Assembly: GCF_035222485.1 (NCBI RefSeq)
Contig: NC_085920.1
Span: forward strand, 124,001-188,000
Origin: Podospora pseudoanserina
Lineage: Eukaryota > Ascomycota > Sordariomycetes > Sordariales > Podosporaceae
Length of the DNA: 64,000 nt
Reading direction: 5' to 3'
A program made the translations under genes and the position numbers. Numbering within the stretch: the first letter of the stretch is position 1; each line of letters begins with the position of its first letter. Positions 42,493 through 53,862 of the stretch are shown in pieces. The notes under the pieces are model-generated. The model ran no database searches, was not told where the DNA came from, and worked only from the letters and a program-made list of their open reading frames with translations.

Positions 42493-45297
42493 ATGATGAT
42501 CTTTTCCATGGTGGACTGCGAGCCCGCCGCCTCGTCTCTCTTCTCCTGCACCGAGCTGTCGCGTGAGCTCGAGGGCGAGAGTGACTGGACCATCACACTC
42601 ATGCCGAGATGGGTCCGAAGCCGAGTTCGAGGAACCTCTGACAGTTTAGCCCGGCACATTCAGCACTCGGAAAACACCCACGACCTGTCAACAGACAAAA
42701 CGCTTGAAGAAGCAGCACACCAGCTATCTCCGCCCAGATTTGATGGTGAGTACAAGCGTCAAAGGAGAGAGGCAGTTGTCAAGAAGAGAATGGCTGTCAA
42801 TAACCCCTTCTCCACCACTGGACCTGTCACCGCGACTCGGACATCAAGCTTCAAAGTTACCAATGACTCCATTCCCACAGTAGTCGATACCACTCTGACT
42901 AGCGCAATTTCGACCGCTACCGGCGAGGCCATCGTTGACACCATGGTGCCAGGGTTCAAACAAGACAACGTCACACGCCAGGTCAATGAGACCAGGTGCA
43001 AGTCACAGGTGCCCATCTCAAACCCTGGCAACGCCTGTAATGATACCATTCTGCCTGCGGAGACTGTTGAGCCACAGCCAATTGATGTCGAGACTCCCAG
43101 CAACACCATTGCGACCGAGGAACAGAGCGCCATGACCCAGAGTCACTGGCAGCCCCCTTCTCAGACCAACCAAGTACGCGACAAGCTCCCGTATGATGCC
43201 CAGCTTTCCAACACCTAGGAGTTGTTGATAGGCCGAGAGGTACCCATTGAGCACATGCTTCGCAAGTTTGGCAGGGTTGTCGACGACGTCATGTACGGTA
43301 TTCGCCGTAACGGAAAGGTTTTCTGGTACTACACGGATGAACCAGCGTATGTTCCTCTCACAGTGCGGGAGTTCGTCGATTTCGAGGCCGTGTACCCAGC
43401 CGAGTACTTTCCGTATCACAACAACTACTATCTGGCACAAATGTACGGCGACAACGCGTGCCTGGGCGGAGATTACCTCATGCCTCTCTTTCTGGACAAT
43501 CGGGAATGGAATGCGGAAAAGAGTATGATTGTGTGGGCGGAATGGACGAGATATTTTTACGCCATGGCAACGAATGACGATATGCGCCAGCAGGCCAGGG
43601 AGCTCGCTCGTCATGAAGCCAGCATGGTTTGGGGGCCTGAATTTTTGAACTGCTCCTTCACTCCTCTGCGCTACCACGAGGGCCATGACGAGCAGACCAC
43701 CTACGATCACTCTCAAGCTGAAACCCAATACGAGAATGCTGTGGGCCTTGAAGCTGGAACTCAAGAGATGCTGGCCATTCTTCACGGGACCCCAGCGTCG
43801 TCCTCGTCGAAGCATAAGCAACAGAGGGCCAACGCGACAATCGATATCGCCCAAACCGAGGCGCCCCAACGTGCTCAGCAGATGCTCGAGACACCTTCAC
43901 CCCCCGGAAGCTGTCTCAAAAAGAGGTCCGAGAGTGACTCGTCTCGCACTGGGAGCGCCAAGTCGGTGCGGTTTTCGGATGAAGTCCTTCTTCTAGGCCT
44001 TGTAAACCGCGACAATTGTGGCAGTCTCAAGGATGAACAGGCTAAATACACCAAAGAGAAGCTTGTAGAGAGCGAATCGGGTCGAGTTGACTGCGAAGAG
44101 TCTGTTGAAGACTCGGATCGTGTGGAGCCTCCAAGGACTGGTCTCATGTCACCCGCAGTAGTTCACCGTTCCTGCCATCAAGAAACAAAAACTCCCAGAG
44201 ACAAGGCACAGAATCAGGGGTCAGTGAAGGAGCAGCGAACAGACGGCTCAGCATCCCTCATGGGTGGCCACGAAGTTGCCCAGAGATTCGGTGGTGCCAA
44301 AGGTGTCAGAACCATGAGTCAGAAGACGAGCAATTTTACGTTTACAAAGAGTGACCAGAGAGTCATCGACACGCCCAACGGTCGAACAGAGAACCAAGTA
44401 ACACCATTTGAGAAAGGGCCATACTCTCCAACTAGCAGCACCGCAACTCAAAAGAGTGAGAAGGTGCCAGAGAATACAGCCACAGTTTGTGACAAGACAG
44501 AACAGCCCCTGGTGGCCAAACTCAATGCCCCAGCAGACAGCACAAAAGGTTCTGACAAAACCAAGGCTGTGTGGTCCAAGTTGGTAGCCGCCTCTCCAGA
44601 GAGTTCACAGGCTAGTTCACGCAGCTCCGACGCATCTCCAAGAGGGTGGCGGACATTCCGCAAGCCGCCCACATCCCCCGGCTTTCCAACCAGCAGCCGG
44701 ACCGAAGAGATGAGCAGTCCCGTCCCAGCACCAAAGAAGCAGATTGTAGACTTGGCTGAGAAGATTGAAGAATCCCCAGCCAGCGCAGTCCCAGCAGCCA
44801 AAACCCCAACTGTGGTCTGGGCTGAAGAGGTCCAAGAACCGGCGGCCAGTCCCGTCCAAGCAACCCCGGGTCTGGTGCGCCCTCACGCGCGCCAATCTCT
44901 CTTGCCACCACCGCCGAGGGGACAGGGTGGACGCACCCTCATCGAAACTCTTAACACCGACATGAGCTGGACGCAGCTACAGCCAAACCCGGTCCCGCGC
45001 GCGCCTGTCAACCCCCGGGCTCCGGCTCCAAGCCCAGCCACGGCGCGCGCGGGCCAACGACAAGAGAACCCGGGCGCTGGCAGGCGCGGACGACAGGGCG
45101 GACAAGCCAGGAGAGGGAGCGGGAAGGCGGGAGATGTCCGGGGTGGCAGCGGTGAGGGCAGGCGCGGGGCCGACGGGGGGAGGGACTCGCGCGGGGCCGG
45201 TGAGACAGCCGCGGGAAGGAGTAGAGGGGACAGTCCTGGGGCGAAGAGAGAGATGTCGCGATGGAGGAAATTGAGGAATGAGAGCAGTTGGCGTTGA
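42493..45297 (+). CDS. Unknown disordered protein, in-frame TAG best read as a 45-nt intron
   Basis: Starts MMIFSMVDCEPAASSLFSCT. The frame is open from 42493 to a TAG at 43216-43218 and again, same frame, to 45297. A 45-nt intron 43174-43218 (donor GTACGC, acceptor CCTAG) would remove exactly the stop and 14 further codons, joining QTNQ to ELLIGREVPIEH; total about 919 residues. The centre is ordered and aromatic: RRNGKVFWYYTDEPAYVPLT, EFVDFEAVYPAEYFPYHNNY and LFLDNREWNAEKSMIVWAEW. The rest is Ser/Pro/Lys-rich with an RGG-like tail (GRRGRQGGQARRGSGKAGD) suggesting RNA or nuclear binding. No known family. Stop readthrough or a broken gene are alternatives. Confidence 0.6.
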
Positions 45298-47486
45298 GAG
45301 GGTGGGTTCATGGTGCAATGTATATTGTTGGGAGGCTATAGATGCTTGGGAGTTTGGGGAGCACATTGTGGTTTTGCATCTTTTTGCTGTTGGCTGAATC
45401 AGGAGCGTTGGTGGAGCAGAGCGGCTAGACATGAATGGATTGGTGTGTACATTTGTGTATTGTCTGTGTTGATACCGAGCCCTGTTTCTACGTACATTAC
45501 TCGTAGACCAGCATTTCTTCCAGCGCGTCCGGTGCTGTAAACCTTCTCCTCTGCTAAGCCCCTCTATCATCCATGTCATAGCCAAAGACACCTCTCGGCA
45601 TTACCAAGTTTGATGTATGCTCGCCTTGCGGCATGTACAACCTCATACCTGTGGGGTCGATCTCCATGATCAGCCATATGCCGTTGCCACGTGTAAGCAA
45701 CGGTCACAGCAGTGTCTCACTCTCTCAGCGCAAGATGCAATCTGATCAGTAACCACCAATTTTGGTTCTACTAATCCAGGCGCACGGCGGGAAAATGATT
45801 TGGATGTCGTCGGAAAGAGTGGGTCGCCACTTGCCTGATCTGGAAAGTTTGTCGGAGTTGGAGTAAACACCGGGACCGGCTCCGAAGTGGACGGCGAAAT
45901 GCCGGGCCTGAACCCACTCACCTGGAATATCAATAGGGAGTTTGAAAATGTGAGCTTAAGGGGACCGTATGCTTGTAATTCATCGTGAAGCCTTTGATCT
46001 TGTTACATCTCCCCCAGCTGTCGCCGCCACATCCATCCTCGGGGTGCGGCGCCAGAGATCCAATGGGGAAAGCATAGATCCTCGACCGAGTTGATGGTAC
46101 CCTGAAAGGTCCGAACTGTTGGAGGTGTGCGATGGCAGGCTGTTTATCCGACGCATGACAAGATTCGCACTGCATTATGCGTTAAACGCGCGCGCTCATC
46201 GAAACGAGCTCGCGTCCTGTGGATGGATTCTCCAGGTCCCCAGAATTGGCCTCAGCAAGCCCTGTGTAACGGCCGCGGGTGGTTTCCGTTGCGGCCCAGC
46301 AGCAGGATGGGTCGCGTCGGTCTCAGGGACGGGACGGTCTGAGTCCTGGCATAGGATGAGCTTTGGGATACCGACGGTGACGGTTATCTGCAAAGAAAAA
46401 GAGCCGCCATGCTGGTGTGTTGGCCAGGTAAGGTATTGATGCTGAAAATGAAAGTTCCTTCAAGGAGGAATCGAAATGCCCCTCCCCCCACCTGCCAAAC
46501 ATGCCAAGAGGTTGTGTTGCGCGCCGTTGGAAGGCTCCACTGATCGGCCGACCCCACAGAAACAGGGGTCTTGTGGCTTGCTCAAGCTTTGCTTCCAGGG
46601 GTTTGAGTTTCATCAATCACATTGTAGCTCTGCGACCACAGTTGACCACAAGGAGAAAGGCTACCTCCTGGCGATGCATACTCCGTCAGCTCTGGGCCGT
46701 GTCAAAGGCCGCCCACCGTAATTTATCTCCTCTCGGTCGGCAGCCGAGAGCCCTACCGCTGAGCCGAGACGTACAATCCCCTGTCGGAGTCCAGAACGCC
46801 GTCACCTCTTTGGACGATCAACTTGGTGCGGCCAGCAGTGAGACGACAACCCAGAGACTTCAACCGAAGTGCCCGACCAGAATCAGACGAGAATCCACTC
46901 ACTAACTCCGCTCCCGGTTTGGTCGTTGGTTTTACACGCGCGCCTGTCTTGTCAGACAAGTTCCATTTGGAGCATTCAAAGAACAATGTTCCACATTCCA
47001 AACCTCTGCCGACAGGGGTTTTGTGCCACCTTCTAGACCCCTGTCTGCACCCCGCGTTAGTGATCCTGGCGCATCACCACCACAACCACTAGCACCCGAG
47101 GGCCTGAGACGACAACTGCATCGGGTTGGAAGGACTTTCTGATCGCCTGGCTCGACCTGTCACGACTCAGAACGCCACCGACAGGAGAGAGAACTTTGGA
47201 CACCCCTGAGTTCAGCCTTATTCGAAAGCCCATCACCTCATGAGCATCCTGTATAAAGACGAGTCGTTCCCTCCGGTTCAGATGGACCATTCAACTCATC
47301 TCGCCATCCCTCGACCGTAGTCAATCCTTTTACATCTTTCTTCTTCAAGAACAGGACCCGGTGTCCCTTTGCATTCCTTTCTCTACAGCAGTCGCCAGTC
47401 GACTCTTTAATACCACTGGTCTTTCCTTGACATCTAACTTTTGACACCTTCTTGGTCTCTTTCGCTTTAATTCATCACTCGCCACC
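45298..47486. other. Intergenic, 2.2 kb, no supported gene
   Basis: Only short unsupported frames on both strands. The 200 bases before 47487 are pyrimidine-rich (CTTTC, TCATC) and end in a good start context, CCACCATGG, consistent with a strong promoter and leader for the secreted protein gene. Confidence 0.45.
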
Positions 47487-48180
47487 ATGGTCCAGTTCAC
47501 CAAGATCGTCAGCGCTCTAGCCTGTAAGTCACTTCACTTCTCAACATGTACTGTTCCTACCCGCTCTAACATGATGAACAGTGACCATTGCTGCCGTCCA
47601 CGCTGCTCCTGACCTCTCTCAGCGCCAGGCCCTCCCCGATCCCGCCGGTGAGAAGAACATCGGCAACGGAGCTGGTGGCCAGTTCATTGGAGGCCAGTGT
47701 AATGGCGCCGCCGACTGTGCCTCTGGCTGCTGTGCTACCCTCCCTAGAGGAGGTGAGACCATTGGTGTGTGCTCCGGTGTAGGTGCTCAGACTCAGGCCG
47801 GCAAGCAAGGCTGCGGTTTCGAGGGTGGCAATGCCGGCGGTAACGGCGGTGGTAACAACGCCGGCGGTAATGGTGGTGGTAACAATGGTGGCAACAACAA
47901 CAACAACAACCAGGGTGGTGGTAATGCCGGTGCAGTTGGTGGCACCATCATGCCCAGCACCCTCGTCCCCGACCCGGCCGGTGCTGGCAACGTCGGCAAC
48001 GGTGCCGGCCGCCAGTTCATCACCGGCGAGTGCACCAGCGACGCTGACTGCGCCTCTGGCTGCTGCGCTCTGGTCAACGACGGTGTCCGTCCCGCCTTTG
48101 GCAGCTGCTCTGGTGTGGGTGCCAACACTCAGAATGGCAAGCAGGGCTGCGGCTTCCCCCAAGGCGGTGGCCAGCTCTAA
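47487..48180 (+). CDS. Secreted cysteine-rich protein with duplicated BAS2-like domain
   Basis: Exon 1 is 47487-47523 and exon 2 is 47582-48180, with a 58-nt intron (GTAAGT, branch TCTAACATG, acceptor AACAG); 211 residues. The spliced signal peptide is MVQFTKIVSALALTIAAVHA. Two copies of a domain follow: GNGAGGQFIGGQCNGAADCA...GCGF and GNGAGRQFITGECTSDADCA...GCGF, each with CASGCCA, CSGVGA and GKQGCGF, joined by a Gly/Asn-rich linker (GGNNGGNNNNNNQGGG). The unit resembles the biotrophy-associated secreted protein 2/3 family of Magnaporthe, usually single-domain. Likely secreted to wall or host interface; biochemical role unknown. The Kozak context CCACCATGG is strong. Confidence 0.85.
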
Positions 48181-49018
48181 GCGCCCACTTTTACCAACAC
48201 TCTTTTTTCGACACTCATTTTTGATGACTCAAACTACTAGCGTTTCTCTCGTTTAGCATGGTGTTTGGGCTATGATACCTATATGGGACACTCTTTTTCG
48301 GCCTGTCTTTCACTCTTTTATGATCACGGCACTTTGGCGCACTCTCGTTCTACACAGGGAATATTTGCATGGAATCGGTTTATATACTGGGTTGGGTCTC
48401 GCATGTCTGGGCTCGGATTGGATGAATGGCCGTGAATGTTTGGGATATGCTATAGACTTGAGAAGATTGGTGATAATAGTGCTTAATGCAAGATGATGTC
48501 GAATATTTTGCCTTCCCTTGCGTTGTCTTGACCTCATCCTGGGAGGCCAGCACAACTACGGTACTTCGAAGTCCACATTCCGCAACCACACTTTCTAAGT
48601 ACTGGACAGTTCTGAATGGCCTGTACTGGGATTATCGTCCAATGAAGACATGAAAATCTCGCAAGCAAGTATGGAGCACCTCTCTAACCATAGACACACA
48701 TTATGAAGAGGTCGTGAGTGCACGAGGCTCTGAATAACAAACTTTGCATGCTTGATTATAAACGGTGTATTAACTTGGGCCAAAACCGCACTAGATTTCA
48801 ATGACTTCTTCTCTTTGTATCCAATGCCATCCACCATTGACGTATCCAAAAGTACCTATCTTTGACAATCTTGGTCAACAAAAGCCACCGCCCTGGACCG
48901 CCTTCGAGCTTGTCAACCTTACCGCACAATTCGGACCCATTGAGAACTAAACTTGTAACAAATGCGCCAACGAACGGGGCTAGACATCTGTAAAAGGATA
49001 CCACCTGGCTTGATAGAC
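48181..49018. other. Convergent 3' intergenic
   Basis: About 840 bases between convergent genes. No coding, tRNA or repeat signal seen. Confidence 0.4.
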
Positions 49019-49377
49019 TCAGTCGTGCTTGACGTTGGGGTAAAGAGTATGGCCGGTGTAGGTGTAGTTCGCGTCTAGGTAGATATGGGCGACCTGGTGT
49101 TGCCCGTTGGCCGTCTGGATCACGGTCTTGAGTCGGGTCGTGGCATGGTTGGCTTGGTCACTGCGACTCGTATGCCGCCCAGTCCTGTCATCATGGCCCA
49201 CAGGTGTCAGTCGTCTGTCCGTTCCAGTGATGGCTATCTTACCTACCATATCTCCATTGTGAGAAAATCTGCAAATTCAGCATCTTGAGCTGCTGTTTGA
49301 CAGGCGGCGAGGATGCCATTGGCTTGTATTGGATTGCGGGGGGCGGTGCCCGCACGCCAAGTAACGGTTGGAGCCAT
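49019..49377 (-). CDS. Small two-exon hypothetical protein, 98 residues
   Basis: Exon 1 is 49377-49247 (MAPTVTWRAGTAPRNPIQAN) and exon 2 is 49184-49019, with a 62-nt intron (GTAGGT, branch CTGAC, acceptor ACAG). Joined codons read EFADFLTMEIW then TGRHTSRSDQANHATTRLKT, ending HIYLDANYTYTGHTLYPNVK plus HD. Composition is protein-like on both sides and the phase fits exactly. No signal peptide or known domain. It is too short for most length filters and its unspliced frames look unrelated, so it could easily be missed. Confidence 0.6.
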
Positions 49378-50058
49378 GGTCGTCGCGTAAAAGGAAAGGG
49401 ATGTAGACCTTGTTTACTTCGTATCAAGCCAACAACTGTTCGATCTCTGGAGTGTGAGGTGAGAAGTAGTGAAGAGCTAATGGTCCGATTGATGTAAGTG
49501 CCAGAAGAGCTGCATATCTATACTCTTTCAGCCTTCGGAACCGCCTCCTGGCCGCAGGTTGTTGGGGTCTGACGTGTCATCGGCAGGGCCAACATTCTTT
49601 GTTCAACAGCCTAGGTCTGAAACCAGAATCAAAAGCCATCATTCTTTCCTATGGAGTTGTCTCAGACGGTTGCCAATTGTCGTGTTTCTATATATCATAG
49701 GCGCCTATCACTAAACAAGCCAGCCTTACCTTCCGACACATGCACTCAGGTTCAACCCCACTCGGGGTGGCACAGCATAGAACTTGGTGATGATACTGCA
49801 TAAGTGCCCGCTAACCATATACCCATTGGCCCCCAGAGAGACTTGGCGTCGCTAGGCGTTTCTTTAGCCAGCAGAGCTTGCATGATGATGGTGGCATGTT
49901 GGTGCGGCCTGTCGGCTTACGGTCATGGAACTTTTACTCATGATACCGCTAAATGATTACCCTTCTTATTGATACTACCACAATAACAGGGCACCAAAGG
50001 AGCCGTGTCATCCTTCCCAACTTCCTTGGAGCAGACATCAGCCTCCGTCGACGGCAGC
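49378..50058. other. Intergenic
   Basis: About 680 bases between two same-strand genes. Nothing supported. Confidence 0.4.
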
Positions 50059-51660
50059 TTATGTGGCTTGTGACTTGGACTCTTTTTGTGCAACCCACGG
50101 ATCGTTCAGGAGTTCAGAGGTCGTAGCCCTGTGATCAGGGTCAACCACCAGGAGTTTCCGAAGATAGCAACCAAGTGTTTCTAGCTCTGCCTCGCCAAAT
50201 TGAAGTGTGTCCCTTTCGTATCCATCGTTGTAGGATCTCCGTATCTCTTCTTCCAGAGACAGGAAATACTCTGCTGTTGAATCTGGAAACGTGTTAGTGA
50301 GGGAGATGCAAGCAGTTGCTCGAACTCATCGACGCCAGAAAGAAGATTTCACGGACAATTGGGAGGTTCTTTCAAAACACCGCTGGCAAGTGCATCTTGA
50401 ATCCACTGTTCAGGGAGATCGCCAATGACTTTTTGAAACTGCGGGATCAAGTCCTTATCATCGAAATCCGCCTCGAAAGGCGTTCGACCAGTGATGAGCT
50501 CGTAAGTCTTGTATTGTCAGCAAAGTCAGCATCAACAGACAAAATCTTATGATCATCTTTACTCACCGTGGAACCAAGATTCCAGATATCCACCGCCCTA
50601 CTCAGACCACGTTGAAAGACAAGCTCCGGGGGGTGTAGGGACATTGGTGTAGATATTTCGCTAGGGGGGTCGGAAAGGAAAAAAGCTACATTTTTTGTAT
50701 CAGCTCCAGTGCATAGAGGTAGAAAACGAGGCGGCAACCCACATTCGCCAAAATCGATTAGTCTGACCTCACGCAGGTGAGGGTATATCTTCGGGTTAAA
50801 CTCGGCCGGTTCCACAAGATATTCTGGCATACCCGGTTCAAGAGGTCCTCCATCTTTCCTGGCGACCTTCCCTGTCTGCGGAGGGCCTAGGTCTTTGATG
50901 ATGACCTCTGGGGATGCCACTTCCAGTTCGGGGAGACGGAATAGAACATTGCCCATGTGGATGTCTGGAACAGGTTAGATTTTTGACAAGCTCGAAGACC
51001 TTGAGTAATGATCACTCACCTCCGTGTGCCACGCCGGCCGAGTGTAAATAGTCAACGGCCAGAAGGAGCTGTCTAGAGATGGACCGGGCAAGATTCCCTT
51101 CCAGCCGGTAGTTTGGGCATCGATCCGTCACAGATGATGTCGTAGGTCCCAACAGGTCCTGAACGGCGCAGAGGTGCCGCCCATTGGGTCCCTGGATATG
51201 GAATGACTCGACAAGGTGGGAGACATGGTTGTGCCCAGGATGGTTGACGTCGCCTCGCTCCTTTAGAGCCTGCAGAATACTCAGCTCGCAGCTGGTTTCG
51301 TCTGATTTGTCGGCGGTGACGACCTTAACGGTTACATTCCGCTCCTCCCTGATACTTCAGTCAGCAGCCGAGGGAAGTCAAGTTTTTAATCGCTAGAGGC
51401 GACTGCGAGGCTTTTACATACTGGTTGTCCCGTGCAAGCCATACAGTGGAGAAGGCACCAAAACCAAGCTTGTGCACAATTTCATAACGGCCATCGTGGA
51501 GTTTGTCGTGGAGGTGAATGGGATGAAACCCTCCAGGACAATATCTGTTCAGATCTTCTGCAGCCACCCCAATATTGTACTCCAGGATGTTGACCATTGC
51601 CTTTGCTGAAAGACTTCTCAGGCGACGTTGGTACGACTGCAGCGTTGCCAAGACCCGCAT
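50059..51660 (-). CDS. SRPK-like serine/threonine protein kinase
   Basis: Six exons: 51660-51422, 51348-51020, 50964-50743, 50685-50567, 50507-50357 and 50282-50059; 427 residues. The last donor (GTCCGT) is weak but keeps phase with a strong branch CACTAACACG. The glycine loop is KLGFGAFSTVWLARD, the ATP-binding Lys is in RNVTVKVV, the catalytic loop is HGDIHMGNVLF (GDIHxxN instead of HRDxKxxN, as in many fungal SRPK-like kinases), the metal motif is RLIDFGES and the C-lobe has LHPPELVFQRGLSRAVDIWN. The intron at 50686-50742 is a multiple of three and open; splicing restores DFGESFFLSDPPSEISTP. Such kinases phosphorylate SR-type or other proteins; target unknown. Confidence 0.87.
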
Positions 51661-53068
51661 CTACTTGTGGTGGGGTTGTAGTTGGGAGTAGTTGGGAAGG
51701 TTTGGGCTGGCTTGTCATAATGATCCATGTGGTGCGAAGACAGGGCACCCTTCACATATGAACAGACCTGGCAGGTTGTTGGTCGGACGAATCTAAACCC
51801 GCTCCGGTCATGTATCTATCGGATTCTGTGCTATGCGTTTATCAGATCTCATGAAGACCAACCAACCCCCTTATCATGTCAGTTCTTGGCACTGCCAGCT
51901 TATTGCACGACGCACAGCTCTCTATTAGCCTGCTATTTGATAGAGACAACTTTCTATACAAACCACCATTACCATTTACAATTGACCTATCCCTTCCATC
52001 ACGGCGAACTTGCTGTCCGGGTTCGGGTTAAAGCTGTGAATCCCAGTACTGGTGTTTGCTGAAGACCTGAAACAAGAGCTGTTGTTGCTCAAGATACCTA
52101 AACTCCCCACTGGGACCTTCTTAGTCGAGTCATGGCCTAAGCCTTCAAGTTCCCATTTTCCGCCACGCCAGCCGCATGGTGTGAAATAACAAACTGACTA
52201 CCTAGCGACCACTGAAGCATACGCCAAGCTTGAATTGAAAGAAGGCTACCTAGGTATATAAAAGTATCTTTATAACACCGCCATTCGGGCAAAAGAGCTA
52301 ACAAACTAGCGAATAAAAAAAGCTATATTCCTCTAATTACACCAGGAACTATCAACCCTTAATTATAGCTATGTGGACATGAAATCCGTTGTTTCCAGGG
52401 TAGGGTTTTAGTGACAAATCCTTTTGTCAAAGAAGATGTCAGAAGGGTGTGGGAAAGGCTTACTCTTGCAAACTCTTTGCACGTCAGTGAACTGCAGGGT
52501 GCGAGATTTAACTGTGTACATGGCGCTTTGGGGATCAGTTTTGGAAATACCTAGACGAGTGTATATATTGACCGAAGTGGTTGATTAAAACAATCTACCT
52601 CTTTAGACAAAACAAATATCTCGTAAACCCTGTGATCAAGGCAAAGCTAAGAAAGAGCTAAAAGATACGGACTATTTCAGCATGTAAAACATGAGCACTG
52701 ATGGAAGTTAGGTACTTAGTCCTTTATAATACCATAGAGAGCCAAATTCTCTTTACCGTCTTGTAATTAACTGCTTTGGAAAGAACCTGAAATGCAAATA
52801 AACGGGACATTTTCTTAGCAACTTAGCCCGGGATCACAAAGTCTCCATTCTGCATGTACCTGTAATCTAACATCCTTGAGGATGTTCTGTTGAAACGACT
52901 ATATAAGTAACATGCGTTAGTGAATGATGTTTTCCTGATTAGATATTGAATATAACTCGTCTGTTCGTGCTGCTTTTAGCAAACTTAGATGAACTTAACA
53001 GCGTTTACTCACGCGACAGATATGCCTGTTCACGATCTCAAAAATGGCCTTTGCGTGATGTGTGCCGG

Positions 53069-53130
53069 CATGCTCGCGATTTTTGCGGGCGTGTTCGCGG
53101 TTTGTGACGGCTTGTCCACGATTTGCAGTT
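53069..53130 (+). repeat. Imperfect ~21-bp tandem repeat, 3 copies
   Basis: Units at 53069-53089, 53090-53110 and 53111-53130 share a TGCTCGCGATTTTTGCGG-like core with substitutions. The sequence is GC-richer than the AT-rich surroundings. Confidence 0.7.
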
Positions 53131-53704
53131 CGTTTGCTCATGCTGCTGTGTGGTTCAGCAGCGTTTACAAACGAAACCAAGGTGAAAGGCTCAGACGATG
53201 TTGTGTTGAGCATACTTCATCTCCAAAATTGCACAAAGCTCTATGTTATAGGGACTCTAAGTATGTTAAGCCTCTTATTACCAAGTTAACTACCGTTGAT
53301 TGTGATATCCTGTCACCTTCCCAGTTGACTTTTACATTAAAAATTATAACTTGCATGACATTGCATTTTGTCTCGTACAAAGTCCTATATAAACCCATGG
53401 TTGTTAATGTTCCAATCTGTATTAGAATGAACTGGTCGGCTATACCAATGACACATAAACAGCTCCAAAGACACGATATTAACGGTGATCCTGAGAAGTA
53501 AGATGAGGCGAGGCCTGGAGATGGAACTCAGGGCACAAGGTATGCAGCCATAGGAAGAAGAATCCGTTCAATGAAGTATGATGGATTATATGACGGCAAT
53601 TTCCGGTCATAGGTTTGTGCGGTAGTATGTATAGGATAAAATGCAGACCAATGATACTGGTTACTCCAGGAATTGTATGTCAATGGGGAAAAGGTGGAGA
53701 GTCT

Positions 53705-53764
53705 CATGGGAAAAGTCATGGGAAAAGCCATGGGCAAAGTCATGGAAAAAGTCTTGAGAAAAGT
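53705..53764 (+). repeat. 12-bp tandem repeat, 5 copies
   Basis: CATGGGAAAAGT-type units at 53705, 53717, 53729, 53741 and 53753, diverging to the right (last unit CTTGAGAAAAGT). Non-coding minisatellite in the 3' flank of the minus-strand gene ending at 53863. Confidence 0.85.
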
Positions 53765-53862
53765 CATTTTCGGGGCGCCTACCCCTCTACCCTCTCAGGG
53801 GTGCACCCCAAAGGGTGTCTCACTCGTCTAGTGGTACGAATATTACACAATCGGCAACCCTC

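Larger units (their letters stand above)
51661..53862. other. AT-rich gene-free block, RIP-like
   Basis: Promoter of the kinase (51661-52100), then a stretch (about 52200-53500) much richer in A and T than flanking genes, with no domain. A frame of 170 residues at 52989-53501 covers a small tandem repeat and looks random. It is best explained as a mutated (RIP) repeat relic; composition and dinucleotide bias would confirm. Confidence 0.5.

Noticed and set aside
47566-48162. Minus-strand Ala/Thr/Val-rich frame of 198 residues
   Set aside because: Shadow of the Gly/Asn-rich BAS2-like gene, whose signal peptide, intron and cysteines are clear.
52989-53501. Plus-strand frame of 170 residues in the AT-rich block
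   Set aside because: Overlaps a tandem repeat, unusual composition, no domain or splice support.
53818-53860. tRNA-like A-box (CTCGTCTAGTGGTACGA)
   Set aside because: No anticodon stem, no GGTTCGAATCC-type B-box and no matching acceptor stem downstream; at most a tRNA fragment.
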